Source of the DNA: SZUA-36 sp963801195
GTDB lineage: Bacteria; Pseudomonadota; Gammaproteobacteria; Xanthomonadales; SZUA-36
Length of the DNA stretch: 64,000 nucleotides
Assembly (NCBI GenBank): GCA_963801195.1
Contig: CAWDDX010000003.1
Location: forward strand, 1,364,001 to 1,428,000
Reading direction: 5' to 3'
Both the position numbers and the translations under genes were made by a program. This document shows, piece after piece, positions 17,651 to 26,814 of this stretch (its first letter is position 1; every line of letters begins with the position of its first letter). The notes beneath the pieces are model-generated. The model did no database searches, was not told the origin of the DNA, and saw only the letters and a program-made list of their open reading frames with translations.

Positions 17651-17697
17651 AATGGTGGCCAGAGGTGGAATCGAACCACCGACACGAGGATTTTCAG
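17651..17697. repeat. 47-bp direct repeat of tRNA-Phe 3' half (att-like)
   Basis: An exact copy of 19684-19730, covering the 3' end of tRNA-Phe from CCA through the T arm and variable loop into the anticodon loop. The 5' half of the tRNA is absent, so it is not a gene. It marks the left end of a 2033-bp segment whose right end is inside the intact tRNA, the normal layout of a tyrosine-recombinase integration at a tRNA 3' end. Confidence 0.9.
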
Positions 17698-18215
17698 AAG
17701 CAACTTTTAATTTTATAATTCAATTAAATCAGTCGCTTGCGGTGTTTGTCCATTGTGATTGTGCCAGTAAATGGTAGTAAAAGTCGGTAAATTGCAGGTG
17801 ATAGTGCACAATTTGTACACTGTATGACATACATCCGAAATCTCTCTTAGTGTCGGCTGTCAGTCGAATAGCGGTTACTCGACAAGTCTCAATACGGATG
17901 AATTGATTGGCCACTTCCGGCTGCGGATGTTCAAATTCCCCCGGTTTGTTTCGCTTTGCAGTTTATCGGATGCAATTTCCACAAGAAGCAATAGCCTGTC
18001 ATAGGTCAATTACAAGATCAGTCATTCGCAATAAGATTCAGTGGTCAGAAGGCGGGGCAAATTTCAGTCGTCGCACAGTTTTTAATGGCTGATGCGCCGA
18101 GGTCAGAAATTCCAATAGACGTTAAAATATATATTTTGCCCGAAGACACCGGAGTTCATCCTTCATTCAGCAAGGGTGGCGTAATGTCCGGTTTATAATT
18201 ACAAAGAGGAGGTGT
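17698..18215. other. intergenic region inside the tRNA-flanked segment
   Basis: 518 bases without a supportable gene. It is AT-rich near 17700-17730 and again before 18215. Short frames on both strands lack ribosome sites and coding character. The ribosome site GAGGAGG for the next gene lies at the right end. Confidence 0.4.
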
Positions 18216-18974
18216 GTGATGTTTATCCCTTCAGCAAAATATCTTCCGGTATTGGTTCCGTTAGCGGCAGCTTTATTTATTCAAACTGCAAGTGCCACTT
18301 ATTACAATATCGCGGGCGCACAAAGAATCGTCTTTCCCGGTTCTACGGCAACCATTTTCCTGGAACCGGTTCTACCAAAACGTGGTGAACCATTTACTAT
18401 TAATGTGACCGGACAATGGAAAGATAAATGCATTCCATTTCAGGAGACAGTTAACATCGTTCCACTAGATGATTATTTCCACCCAGGAACAATCGCAATT
18501 TTAGCCACGCCCGACCACACCAACGATTGCGGAGAAGGATTCGAGCCAACAGACTATCATCTATCAATCCACGTTCAGGGTACTGACTGGGAGTTGTTTT
18601 ATGATGACCAGAAGTTTAATGACCAAGCGCCGGTGACAGTTCAGCTTGCCGTTTATGATCCGTTGATTGGAAAGGATTTTCAAGGGACGACCTATTGGAG
18701 CAAGGATTTTGATCTGAACTATGGTTTACATACCATACCTCCACGACTCAGGTCTGGCTATTGGGTTAGCACAGGAACGCCGAATCAAGGCTTGCTGATC
18801 CAACAACAGGGCAATACGGCGGTTTTTTATGAACTTAAATACAACAGAATAAGCGGTGAACCAAACTGGCATTACGCGGATGGAAGGTTTGATGGCAATT
18901 CACTTAATGGTGTCGCCTATCTTGTAAACTGGTTGTCGCCTGTAGACGGGATCAACCCCGCATACACCCAATGA
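18216..18974 (+). CDS. exported protein of unknown function (5' half of possible split gene)
   Basis: A 252-residue protein with a signal peptide (LAAALFIQTASATYYNIAG) and a beta-rich mature part containing a Cys pair (DKCIPF, TNDCGEGF). Near the C-terminus, SGYWVSTGTPNQGLLIQQQ followed by GEPNWHYADGRFDGN resembles the 'SGxWY..G.G....Y...G.P.WY' repeat of many gammaproteobacterial secreted proteins. A very strong ribosome site (GAGGAGGTGTG) precedes the ATG. The stop overlaps the next start by 4 bases. The next product lacks a signal peptide, so the two may be one gene split by a frameshift. Cargo of the tRNA-Phe-flanked segment. Confidence 0.65.
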   Translation: MMFIPSAKYLPVLVPLAAALFIQTASATYYNIAGAQRIVFPGSTATIFLEPVLPKRGEPFTINVTGQWKDKCIPFQETVNIVPLDDYFHPGTIAILATPDHTNDCGEGFEPTDYHLSIHVQGTDWELFYDDQKFNDQAPVTVQLAVYDPLIGKDFQGTTYWSKDFDLNYGLHTIPPRLRSGYWVSTGTPNQGLLIQQQGNTAVFYELKYNRISGEPNWHYADGRFDGNSLNGVAYLVNWLSPVDGINPAYTQ

Positions 18975-19582
18975 TTTTGCCACCAATCAATAAACTGGTT
19001 CAGCCAAAACCAGAGGATTTGTTATTTGATGCCAGTTCGGCCGGTCTGTGGGTGCTAGGCGTAAACCGAATCCAAGCCTTTATTGGACTTATTGATGGTG
19101 TAAAGCCAGTTGAATTCGCATACAAGCCATGGGTCTTTGCTCTGGACGATAATCAGCTTCCTCCGGTTGTTCCAGATATGACCGGTCCATGGACACTGTA
19201 TGGATTTAACGGGCAAACACTGGAACAGTCACATCAAATGGAATTCAAGGCTGGTATTCATGTTGAAGGCGGTTTGTATCGATTCACATCTGTGGATGAT
19301 GAATGGGTAGTGGATTGTCAAGTCAACCTGGATGGCGAGGGTAGTTGTCAATTGAGAAGCGAAGGGTTGGGATTAGCCATGGACTATGAACTAAATTGTC
19401 CCAAGAGCTATGATTGGTGGAATCCGTCATCATACCCGCCCCCTTCAGATTATTGCGAACACCCATTCAATGGCAATTACACCAAAGCCCCCTTGGTTAA
19501 TTCCAACAATGAAGGGATAGGTCAGACTGGTATTTTGTTGAGATCGGGATTGCATCTGCCGGTGCTTGATCTGCAAAATTGA
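18971..19582 (+). CDS. hypothetical protein (3' half of possible split gene)
   Basis: A 203-residue product with no signal peptide. It continues the style of the preceding protein: LLFDASSAGLWVLGVNRIQA, a Trp/Tyr-rich middle (GPWTLYGFNGQTLEQ), and several Cys (DCQVN, GSCQL, NCPKS, YCEHP) that suggest an exported, disulfide-bonded domain. Since Cys-rich secreted domains are rarely translated alone without a signal, a frameshift joining it to 18216-18974 is likely. Otherwise it is a coupled second gene through ATGA overlap. Family not recognised. Confidence 0.55.
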   Translation: MILPPINKLVQPKPEDLLFDASSAGLWVLGVNRIQAFIGLIDGVKPVEFAYKPWVFALDDNQLPPVVPDMTGPWTLYGFNGQTLEQSHQMEFKAGIHVEGGLYRFTSVDDEWVVDCQVNLDGEGSCQLRSEGLGLAMDYELNCPKSYDWWNPSSYPPPSDYCEHPFNGNYTKAPLVNSNNEGIGQTGILLRSGLHLPVLDLQN

Positions 19583-19683
19583 AATAATCTGTTTGTGCCC
19601 GATCGGCCATAATTTGATGGTCGATTCAGAAGAAAGGGGCCGGATACATTTTTTTGGAGTTTTGAGAAAAAATTTAGTTAAAT

Positions 19684-19761
<78 letters not shown>

Positions 19762-19839
19762 ACTTTTTGCTCGCGTCTCTGGAATCAGAGAGCGCGGTAT
19801 TAAAACGTTTAGACGTGTTCAAGTCAAGAATTATGCGAC

Positions 19840-20118
19840 CTATTTGTCATCTTCGGGTACATATCCATCAGGTATGGCCGAACCTCCGCCGAAGAAAAAC
19901 TTTTCCATCTCGCCCTCAAGATATTTCCGGTGCGCCGGTTCGATCGGGCTCAGGCGGTGTTCGTTGATCAGTATGGTCTGGTGCTTGAGCCACATCTGCC
20001 ACGCTTGCATGGAGATGTTTTCATATATTTTTTTGCCCAGTTCACCGGGGTAGGTCTGAAACGCCAGTCCGGGCAGTTCTTCATTCAGCAGCATGCACTT
20101 AACCATACGATCCGTCAT
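19840..20118 (-). CDS. yggX: Fe(2+)-trafficking protein YggX
   Basis: A 92-residue YggX family protein: MVKCMLLNEELPGL (with the conserved Cys near the N-terminus), GELGKKIYENISMQAWQMWL and INEHRLSPIEPAHRKYLEGE. It is linked to iron-sulfur cluster protection and oxidative stress. The start at 20118 is preceded by GAAGGACGG-like sequence and overlaps the mutY stop by 4 bases, the usual mutY-yggX coupling. It is the last gene of the ftsY-mutY-yggX run. Confidence 0.95.
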   Translation of the reverse strand: MTDRMVKCMLLNEELPGLAFQTYPGELGKKIYENISMQAWQMWLKHQTILINEHRLSPIEPAHRKYLEGEMEKFFFGGGSAIPDGYVPEDDK

Positions 20119-21155
20119 TTTCCGTCCTTCTCCAGGTAGGTTTCCAACAGGTATCTGACCGGCCGGGGCAGACCCAGCGCCGGCCAGTCCTGTTGGCTGA
20201 ACCAGCGTTGATCCGGTGTACATTCTACCCCGACAGGAAGTATATCTGCATGGCCAATTAATGGCTGGATGTTCATTTGCATATGCGTCAGTTGGTGTCG
20301 CAGCGTGGCCAGCGGTCTGAGTGATTTCAACTCCAGGCCCAGGCGTTGTTGAACGGGTCGGTCATCGTTATCTGAGGGCAGTGACCACAGACCGCCCCAG
20401 ATACCGGCGGGCGGGCGCCGCTCGAGCAGCACGTTGCCGTTTGCATCTGTGAGTATCAGCATCTGGAAGGATTTCTTTTTGATCTTCAAACCCGGTCGCG
20501 GGGCAGGCAACTGCTCGACCCTGTCCATTCCGAAGGCCTGGCAGGACTTGCTGACGGGGCAGCGCGCGCAGGCCGGTTTTGTGCGGGTGCACAAGGTGGC
20601 GCCGAGGTCCATGACGGCCTGGGTGTAATCGGCGCCGCGCCTGGCCGGCAGCAATTCTGCGGCCTTGTTCCACAACTGCCGGTGGATGGCGGGCTTGCCC
20701 GGCCAGCCACCGACCGCAAAGTAGCGGGCGAGCACCCGTTTGACATTGCCGTCGAGGATCACGGCCGGCTTGTCGAAGGCCTGCGAGTAGATGGCATTGG
20801 CGGTGCTTTCGCCGATACCCGGCAGGGCAGCCAGCGCTTCGGGTGTTTGTGGCAGTTGTCCGTTGTGCTTTTCCATGCACGTCTTGGCGGCCTTCAGCAG
20901 GTTGCGGGCGCGTGCGTAGTAACCGAGACCCGACCAGCAGGCCAGGACGTCATCCGTCGAGGCGGCGGCCAGGCTCTGAATATGCGGAAACCGGCCGATA
21001 AACCGTTCGAAATAGGGAATGACGGTTTTGACCTGGGTCTGTTGCAGCATGATTTCGGCAACCCAGACACGGTAGGGGGTTCGCGGGTGCTGCCAGGGCA
21101 AATCCTTGCGGCCGTGCTTATCCCACCAGCGGAGCAGTTGTGCCGGAAAACTCAA
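20115..21155 (-). CDS. mutY: adenine DNA glycosylase MutY
   Basis: A 346-residue enzyme that removes A mispaired with 8-oxoG. The catalytic Glu lies in AEIMLQQTQVKTVIPYFERF. The helix-hairpin-helix is ALAALPGIGESTANAI, the catalytic Asp is in ILDGNVKRVLAR, and the 4Fe-4S ligands are CTRTKPACARCPVSKSCQAF. A C-terminal NUDIX-like MutT domain (LLERRPPAGIWGGLWSLPS) recognises 8-oxoG. The start codon is TTG with AGGGG just upstream, 9 bases after the ftsY stop, so the gene is probably co-transcribed with ftsY and yggX. Confidence 0.96.
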   Translation of the reverse strand: MSFPAQLLRWWDKHGRKDLPWQHPRTPYRVWVAEIMLQQTQVKTVIPYFERFIGRFPHIQSLAAASTDDVLACWSGLGYYARARNLLKAAKTCMEKHNGQLPQTPEALAALPGIGESTANAIYSQAFDKPAVILDGNVKRVLARYFAVGGWPGKPAIHRQLWNKAAELLPARRGADYTQAVMDLGATLCTRTKPACARCPVSKSCQAFGMDRVEQLPAPRPGLKIKKKSFQMLILTDANGNVLLERRPPAGIWGGLWSLPSDNDDRPVQQRLGLELKSLRPLATLRHQLTHMQMNIQPLIGHADILPVGVECTPDQRWFSQQDWPALGLPRPVRYLLETYLEKDGK

Positions 21156-21163
21156 AACGCCCC

Positions 21164-22156
21164 TTAGTCCAACGGCAGGATGGCGTTGATGAAGGTGCCC
21201 GCATCAAAAGGCCGGAGGTCTTTTGCCGCTTCACCGACACCGATGTAGCGGATCGGTATGCCGAGCTCACCGGCGATGGCGAACAGCATGCCGCCGCGGG
21301 CGGTGCCGTCGAGCTTGGTGATGGTGATACCGGTGAGATTGACCGCCTCGTTGAAATGCCGGGCCTGGTTCAGGGCGTTGGCGCCGGTGCCGGCGTCCAC
21401 TACCAGCATCACTTCATGCGGTGCGGTTTCATCGACTCTTCCAATCACGCGGCGAATTTTTTTCAGTTCTTCCATCAGGTTGGACTGGGTATGCAAACGC
21501 CCGGCGGTATCCGCGATCAATACGTCGATTTCACGGGCCCTGGCCGACTTCATGGCGTCGAATATGACGGCTGCGGCATCGGCCCCGGTACCCTGTGAAA
21601 CGACGGGGATATCGTTACGCGCACCCCAGGACTTGAGTTGTTCAACGGCAGCGGCGCGGAAGGTGTCGCCCGCGGCCAGCATCACCTTTAAGCCCTCTTC
21701 CTTGAAGCGTTGTGCGAGTTTGCCAATGGTGGTGGTCTTGCCGGCGCCGTTGATGCCGACCATCAGGATGACAAAGGGCTTGCGGCTCGTATCGACCGCC
21801 AAAAATTGCTCACAGGGCTCGATCAGTTCGTAAAGCTCCGCTTGCACGGCCGGTAACAATGACTCCGGGTTTTTGATCGCGCCATTGCCGATGGCGGTGC
21901 GCAGGTTTTCCATGATGGCCAGGCTGGCCTGTACGCCGACATCGGCGGTGAGCAGGGTTGTCTCCAACTCTTCCAGCAGCTCTTCATCGATCACGCTGTG
22001 CCCGCTGACAAGTGCTTTCAGTCGTTTGCCGATGGTGTTGCGGGAGTCGCCGAGCAGCTTTTCCAGCGGATCGACACCGGATTGTTCGACCGGGCGGAGT
22101 TGCACATCCTGTAACTCGCCGGGCTTTTTGTCCTTCTTTTTGAATATACGAAACAT
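21164..22156 (-). CDS. ftsY: signal recognition particle receptor FtsY
   Basis: A 330-residue SRP receptor GTPase that docks ribosome-nascent chains at the inner membrane. There is a short basic N-terminus (MFRIFKKKDKK) instead of the long acidic A domain of E. coli, then the N domain. The G domain has P-loop GINGAGKTTTIGKLA, DTFRAAAVEQL, DTAGRLHTQSNLMEEL, TKLDGTARGG and the closing GVGEAAKDLRPFD. The start at 22156 is chosen because upstream residues in the open frame look non-coding. Divergent from rsmD. Confidence 0.95.
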   Translation of the reverse strand: MFRIFKKKDKKPGELQDVQLRPVEQSGVDPLEKLLGDSRNTIGKRLKALVSGHSVIDEELLEELETTLLTADVGVQASLAIMENLRTAIGNGAIKNPESLLPAVQAELYELIEPCEQFLAVDTSRKPFVILMVGINGAGKTTTIGKLAQRFKEEGLKVMLAAGDTFRAAAVEQLKSWGARNDIPVVSQGTGADAAAVIFDAMKSARAREIDVLIADTAGRLHTQSNLMEELKKIRRVIGRVDETAPHEVMLVVDAGTGANALNQARHFNEAVNLTGITITKLDGTARGGMLFAIAGELGIPIRYIGVGEAAKDLRPFDAGTFINAILPLD

Positions 22157-22241
22157 GTGTTTGGGATTAACCCCTGACGCCAAAAGCGATATGCTAGCAG
22201 TTTGGCCGTTTAAAAACAGGTTCAACAGAGGCTCTTTAAAT

Positions 22242-22853
22242 ATGAGCAAATCTGGAAAAAACAATAGTGTAAGAGTAATCGGTGGTGATTGGCGCGGGCG
22301 GCGTTTGCCGGTCGCCGACGTGCCCGGGTTGCGCCCGAGCGGCGATCGCTGCCGCGAAACCCTGTTCAACTGGTTACAGCCATGGATTCTCGCTGCGGAT
22401 TGCGCCGACCTGTTTGCCGGTACCGGCGCATTGGGTTTCGAGGCCGCCTCCCGCGGCGCTGCATCCGTACTGATGATTGAAAAGCACCCGCGGGCGCAGG
22501 AGGTGTTGCGTCAAAGTATCGAACAGCTACAGGCAGTGCAGGTCAATCTGCATGAAGGCGGGGCGATGTCGATGATCGAGGAATTCAAAGCCGACAGCTT
22601 CGATATTGTTTTTGTTGATCCGCCGTTCGACAGCAACCTCGCCGGCCTGGTACTCGAGCGACTGGACAAAACCGGCTGTGTACGGCGCAGCGGTTTCGTG
22701 TATGTCGAATCACCCGCGCTCAAGGGCATTGCGCCACCCCCGGGATGGCGGGTGTGGCGTGACCAGGAGCTGGGAGAGGTCCGTATGCAGCTTTTTCGCA
22801 GGCAGCGCCTCGATGACGAAAGAAACCTGCCGGAAAACGGGTCTGATCTTTGA
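22242..22853 (+). CDS. rsmD: 16S rRNA (guanine966-N2)-methyltransferase RsmD
   Basis: A 203-residue enzyme that methylates G966 of 16S rRNA. The N-terminal RVIGGDWRGRRL and GLRPSGDRCRETLFNWL are the usual RsmD start. SAM motif I is DLFAGTGALGFEAASRGA and the catalytic motif is FVDPPFDS. Length matches the family. The longer open frame upstream overlaps ftsY and is spurious; ATG 22242 is the natural start. Divergent from ftsY with an 85-base shared promoter region. Confidence 0.95.
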   Translation: MSKSGKNNSVRVIGGDWRGRRLPVADVPGLRPSGDRCRETLFNWLQPWILAADCADLFAGTGALGFEAASRGAASVLMIEKHPRAQEVLRQSIEQLQAVQVNLHEGGAMSMIEEFKADSFDIVFVDPPFDSNLAGLVLERLDKTGCVRRSGFVYVESPALKGIAPPPGWRVWRDQELGEVRMQLFRRQRLDDERNLPENGSDL

Positions 22854-22954
22854 GAGCAGGCGTCTTGGGGAAACTCTGATCTGTTCGTGAACTCGTGTCT
22901 TGCGTCCAGAATAAATCAGCGGTTCCCCAGGCCTGTTTTTAGTCCCTGCATTAA

Positions 22955-22982
22955 GGCCGGCAATCGCGCCGGCCTCTTTTTA
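22955..22982 (+). terminator. Rho-independent terminator
   Basis: A 7-bp stem GGCCGGC / GCCGGCC with a short loop followed by TCTTTTT. It lies about 100 bases after rsmD and just before coaD. Confidence 0.85.
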
Positions 22983-23057
22983 TCTGCGGCTTTGGTTTAA
23001 CCCCGCACCTCAACAAGGGTAGAATAGCTGACTTTCCACGTTCAGCAGGTAACGCAG

Positions 23058-23558
23058 TTGAAATATAATCCCCGCCTGGCGATTTACCCCGGCACCTTTG
23101 ATCCGATCACCCATGGCCATACGGATCTGGTGACCCGTGCTGCACGGGTATTCGAGCACGTGATCGTGGCGATTGCCGAGAGTCCGCACAAGGAACCGTT
23201 CTTCAGGCTCAGCAAGCGCATCGAACTGGCCGAGAGCCAGATCGGTCACCTGGAAAACATCTCGATTGTCGGATTCAGGAACCTGCTGGTCGACTTTGTC
23301 AGGGAAAACGGCGCGGGTGTTATCGTGCGGGGTCTGCGCGCAGTTTCGGATTTTGAATACGAATTCCAGTTAGCCAGCATGAACCGCAACCTGTGTTCGT
23401 CGGTTGAAACCATGTTCCTGACACCCGATGAAAGATACGGCTTCATCTCCTCCACGCTGGTCCGTGAAGTGGCCCGTCTCAACGGCAACGTTTCCCAGTT
23501 TGTCGGCGCCGAGATCGAGCAAGCACTGAAGGAACAGTTTGGGTACGCAGGTAGCTGA
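23058..23558 (+). CDS. coaD: phosphopantetheine adenylyltransferase CoaD
   Basis: A 166-residue enzyme of the penultimate CoA step (4'-phosphopantetheine + ATP to dephospho-CoA). The nucleotidyltransferase motif AIYPGTFDPITHGH is near the N-terminus, followed by GVIVRGLRAVSDFEYEFQLA and the second motif region YGFISSTLVREVARLNG. The start codon is TTG at 23058. Followed within 2 bases by the ferredoxin gene. Confidence 0.97.
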   Translation: MKYNPRLAIYPGTFDPITHGHTDLVTRAARVFEHVIVAIAESPHKEPFFRLSKRIELAESQIGHLENISIVGFRNLLVDFVRENGAGVIVRGLRAVSDFEYEFQLASMNRNLCSSVETMFLTPDERYGFISSTLVREVARLNGNVSQFVGAEIEQALKEQFGYAGS

Positions 23559-23560
23559 TC

Positions 23561-23818
23561 GTGGCGTTAACCATTACCGCAGAATGCATCAACTGCGATG
23601 TATGCGAGCCGGAATGCCCCAACGAGGCCATCTACCAGGGCGTCGAGATATACGAGATCAACCCCATGCTGTGTACCGAGTGCGTGGGCCATTTTGATAC
23701 ACCGCAATGCGTGGAAGTCTGTCCGGTCGAATGTATTCCAAAAGACCCGCAGCACGTGGAAACCGAGGAACAACTGTGGGTGAAATATCGCAAGCTGATA
23801 GGCGAGGCAAAACTTTGA
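23561..23818 (+). CDS. YfhL-family 4Fe-4S ferredoxin
   Basis: An 85-residue ferredoxin with two CX2CX2CX3C-type clusters: CINCDVCEPECPNEAI and CTECVGHFDTPQCVEVCPVECI. The longer spacing in the second motif is typical of YfhL/Alvin-type 2[4Fe-4S] ferredoxins. The start is GTG, 2 bases after coaD, the common gammaproteobacterial arrangement. It is an electron carrier; the partner is not indicated. Its stop overlaps the TTG start of the next gene. Confidence 0.93.
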   Translation: MALTITAECINCDVCEPECPNEAIYQGVEIYEINPMLCTECVGHFDTPQCVEVCPVECIPKDPQHVETEEQLWVKYRKLIGEAKL

Positions 23819-25482
23819 AAATTCGTTTTTTACTGATCATTCTTTTTACGTTTTTCGTACAACCGCTGTGTGCGGACCAACCCGGCAAGGCTGCGATTGC
23901 CAGCGCCCATTACATGGCTACAGAGGCCGGGCAAGAGATACTCGCAAAAGGCGGCAATGCTTTTGACGCGGCGATTGCGGTCAGTTCAGTGCTGGCGGTG
24001 GTCGAGCAGACAAGCTCCGGCATCGGCGGTGGGGCGTTCTGGTTACTGCACCGCGCCTCGGACGGGTTTGAGACCATGATTGACGGCCGTGAAATGGCGC
24101 CGGGACTGGCGTACACGGATATGTACCTGTCCGCGGATGGTTCCGTCAACCGCGACCTGGCGCTCAACGGCCCGCTGGCCGCGGCGATCCCGGGTGAAGT
24201 TGCCGGTTATGAACACCTGGCAACTCATTACGGCAGACTGCCGCTGGCGGTCAGCTTACAACCCGCTATCCGCATCGCCCGCGAGGGTTTTCCGGTCTAT
24301 AGCAAGTTTTACGGGATGTTGAAATACTCGGAGAAAAACATGCGCCGCTGGCCGGCGGCAACTGAAGCCTTTCTGCCCGGCGGGAAATTGCCCGGGATGG
24401 GACAAATCATCAAGTTACCGGACCTCGCCCTCGTACTTGAAAAAGTGGCCGCCGAGGGTCGCGACGGGTTCTACAAGGGCGAAATTGCGCAACGCCTGGT
24501 CGATGGCGTGAACGCCGCCGGTGGCATCTGGAGCATGGCCGACCTCGAGGGCTATACCATCAAGGAGCGTGAACCGATACGCACGGTTTACCAGGGCTAC
24601 GAACTGGTGACGGCGCCGCCGCCGTCTTCCGGCGGTATCGCCATCGTGGAAATGCTGAACATACTCGGACCCTACCAGATTTCGAAACTGGACAAGGTGC
24701 AGCGCACCCACTTCGTTGTCGAAGCCATGCGCCGCGCCTACCGCGACCGCGCGCTTTACCTGGGTGATCCGGATTTCTATCCCGTGCCGGTGAAAATGCT
24801 CACCGACCCCATGTATGCCGCCGGCTTGCGCGCCGGCATCATGTTCGACAAGGCGACACCCAGCAACATGATACCGGGCCGCGAAAAGCTGCCCGAAGGC
24901 AACGATACCTCGCATTTTTCCATCATCGACAGCGAAGGCAACATGGTTTCGGCGACACTGACGGTCAACACCCCGTTTGGATCAAAATTCATGGTGCAGG
25001 GGACCGGTTTTGTACTGAACAACGAAATGGATGATTTTTCCGCCAAGCCCGGAACACCGAACGCCTACGGCCTGATAGGCTTTACCGCCAATGAAATTCA
25101 GCCGCACAAGCGACCCCTTTCCAGCATGTCACCCACGCTGATAATCGGAGAAGACAGGGAGGCCGCGATCGGCACACCCGGCGGCAGTCAGATCATCACG
25201 ATGGTATTGCTCGGCATCCTGGATTTCATGGACGGCCATGGGCCTGAATCGTGGGTGACTCTACCCCGTTACCATCACCAGTATCTGCCGGACAAGATCA
25301 TCGCCGAACCCGATGCCTTTAGCGCGGAGGAAGTTGCCGCACTCGAAGCCATGGGTTACACCGTGGACGTGAAGGACGGGCGCTGGGGTAATATGCACGG
25401 GGTCATGTGGGACAAAAGAAGCGGCGAAGTTACGGCTGCTTCTGATCCGCGTAGTGATGCGGGCAAGGCGATCGTTCGCTAG
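23815..25482 (+). CDS. ggt: gamma-glutamyltransferase
   Basis: A 555-residue periplasmic GGT precursor. The signal peptide is LKIRFLLIILFTFFVQPLCA. The large-subunit region has the conserved SSGIGGGAFWLLHR and DGREMAPGLAY. The autocleavage Thr is in GNDTSHFSIID and starts the small subunit, followed by VSATLTVNTPFGSKF, NNEMDDF and SSMSPTLI. It cleaves or transfers the gamma-glutamyl group of glutathione and related peptides. The start is TTG, overlapping the ferredoxin stop. A peptidase gene follows 19 bases later, suggesting use of gamma-glutamyl peptides. Confidence 0.93.
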   Translation: MKIRFLLIILFTFFVQPLCADQPGKAAIASAHYMATEAGQEILAKGGNAFDAAIAVSSVLAVVEQTSSGIGGGAFWLLHRASDGFETMIDGREMAPGLAYTDMYLSADGSVNRDLALNGPLAAAIPGEVAGYEHLATHYGRLPLAVSLQPAIRIAREGFPVYSKFYGMLKYSEKNMRRWPAATEAFLPGGKLPGMGQIIKLPDLALVLEKVAAEGRDGFYKGEIAQRLVDGVNAAGGIWSMADLEGYTIKEREPIRTVYQGYELVTAPPPSSGGIAIVEMLNILGPYQISKLDKVQRTHFVVEAMRRAYRDRALYLGDPDFYPVPVKMLTDPMYAAGLRAGIMFDKATPSNMIPGREKLPEGNDTSHFSIIDSEGNMVSATLTVNTPFGSKFMVQGTGFVLNNEMDDFSAKPGTPNAYGLIGFTANEIQPHKRPLSSMSPTLIIGEDREAAIGTPGGSQIITMVLLGILDFMDGHGPESWVTLPRYHHQYLPDKIIAEPDAFSAEEVAALEAMGYTVDVKDGRWGNMHGVMWDKRSGEVTAASDPRSDAGKAIVR

Positions 25483-25501
25483 GAATTGTAAGGAGACTAT
25501 C

Positions 25502-26809
25502 ATGAAGAAATTTCTATTGGTCCTGATCCTGGGACTTACCGGCTTGCCGTTGGCATATGCAGATATCACACCTGATGAAATCGACCAGGCTGCGGCGGCG
25601 GTACAACCCCAGGTGGTCGAGTGGCGGCGCTGGTTTCATCAGAATCCGGAATTAAGCAACCGCGAGTTCAAAACATCGGCGCGTATTGCCGAGATTCTGC
25701 GTGGCATGGGTCTCGAACCAAAAACCGGGATTGCCCATACAGGTCTGACGGCCGTGATCGAGGGTGGGCACCCGGGTCCGCTGGTCGCGATCCGCACCGA
25801 CATGGACGGCCTGCCGGTCGTTGAGCAGACCGGTTTGCCATTCGCATCAACCGTGCGCGCTGAATACAACGGCCAGGAGGTCGGTGTCATGCACGCCTGC
25901 GGTCACGACGCGCACATGGCAATGGTGCTCGGTGCGGCGAAGATACTCAATGACATGAAGGCCGACCTGCACGGCTCGGTCATGCTGATTTTCCAACCCG
26001 CCGAGGAAGGCCCGCCCGCGGGTGAGGACGGTGGCGCTTCGATGATGCTGGAAGAAGGTATTTTCAAGGATCGCATGCCCTCAGCCGTGTTTGGCATGCA
26101 CGTGGGTATCAGCACGCCCGGCGGCCAGTTTTCGGTCAAACCCGGCCCGATGATGGCCGCTTCCGATTTTTTCAAGATCGTCGTCAAGGGTAAGGGCACC
26201 CACGGTGCGCGGCCCTGGGATGGTATCGACCCCGTGGTTGTTTCATCGCAGATCGTACTGGGCCTGCAGACGATCGCCAGCCGGCAGGTGGATGTGACGC
26301 TGGCGCCTTCGATCATCAGCGTCGGGCGCATCAGCGGCGGCATTCGTTACAACGTCATTCCCGACGAGGTGACGCTGGAAGGCACCATCCGCAGTTTTGA
26401 CCCTGATATGCGGGAACACATTCACACTGCAATCGAACGCACCGCGCGGTTGATCGCCGAAAGCGCGGGTGCGGAAATCGATTTTGAAATCATCCAGGGT
26501 CCGCCTGCACTGAAGAATGATCCCGAACTCACAAAGTTCGTGATGCCGGCACTTGAACGCGCATCCGGTCACCCGGTGTTGTCCGTCCAGCCCCAGACCG
26601 TGGCCGAGGATTTTGCCGAGTACGCCAAGGTGGCGCCGGCCGTGTTCGTATTCCTCGGCAACTGGCCGGAAGAGCTCGACCCGGCCACCCAGCCGACCAA
26701 CCACTCGCCGTTTTTCCAGATGTACGAGCCCTACATGGAGCGGGGGGTGAAAGCTTTTGCCGACATGGTTGTGGATTTTCTGAACGCAAAGGCGCCGGCC
26801 GAAGATTAA
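25502..26809 (+). CDS. M20-family amidohydrolase, exported
   Basis: A 435-residue metal-dependent amidohydrolase of the IAA-amino-acid/hippurate hydrolase group. Signal peptide MKKFLLVLILGLTGLPLAYA. The metal motifs are RTDMDGLPV, HACGHDAHMAM, QPAEEGPPAGEDGGA (catalytic Glu) and a late His in PTNHSPFF. GVISTPGGQF-like and THGARPWDGIDP segments belong to the dimerisation domain. It probably deacylates N-acyl amino acids in the periplasm. GGAG lies before the ATG; it is co-directional with ggt and the CoA-transferase gene 5 bases downstream. Confidence 0.9.
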   Translation: MKKFLLVLILGLTGLPLAYADITPDEIDQAAAAVQPQVVEWRRWFHQNPELSNREFKTSARIAEILRGMGLEPKTGIAHTGLTAVIEGGHPGPLVAIRTDMDGLPVVEQTGLPFASTVRAEYNGQEVGVMHACGHDAHMAMVLGAAKILNDMKADLHGSVMLIFQPAEEGPPAGEDGGASMMLEEGIFKDRMPSAVFGMHVGISTPGGQFSVKPGPMMAASDFFKIVVKGKGTHGARPWDGIDPVVVSSQIVLGLQTIASRQVDVTLAPSIISVGRISGGIRYNVIPDEVTLEGTIRSFDPDMREHIHTAIERTARLIAESAGAEIDFEIIQGPPALKNDPELTKFVMPALERASGHPVLSVQPQTVAEDFAEYAKVAPAVFVFLGNWPEELDPATQPTNHSPFFQMYEPYMERGVKAFADMVVDFLNAKAPAED

Positions 26810-26814
26810 TCAAT

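Noticed and set aside
17651..17697. Possible second tRNA-Phe gene
   Set aside because: Only the 3' half is present; the 5' acceptor strand, D arm and half of the anticodon arm are missing.
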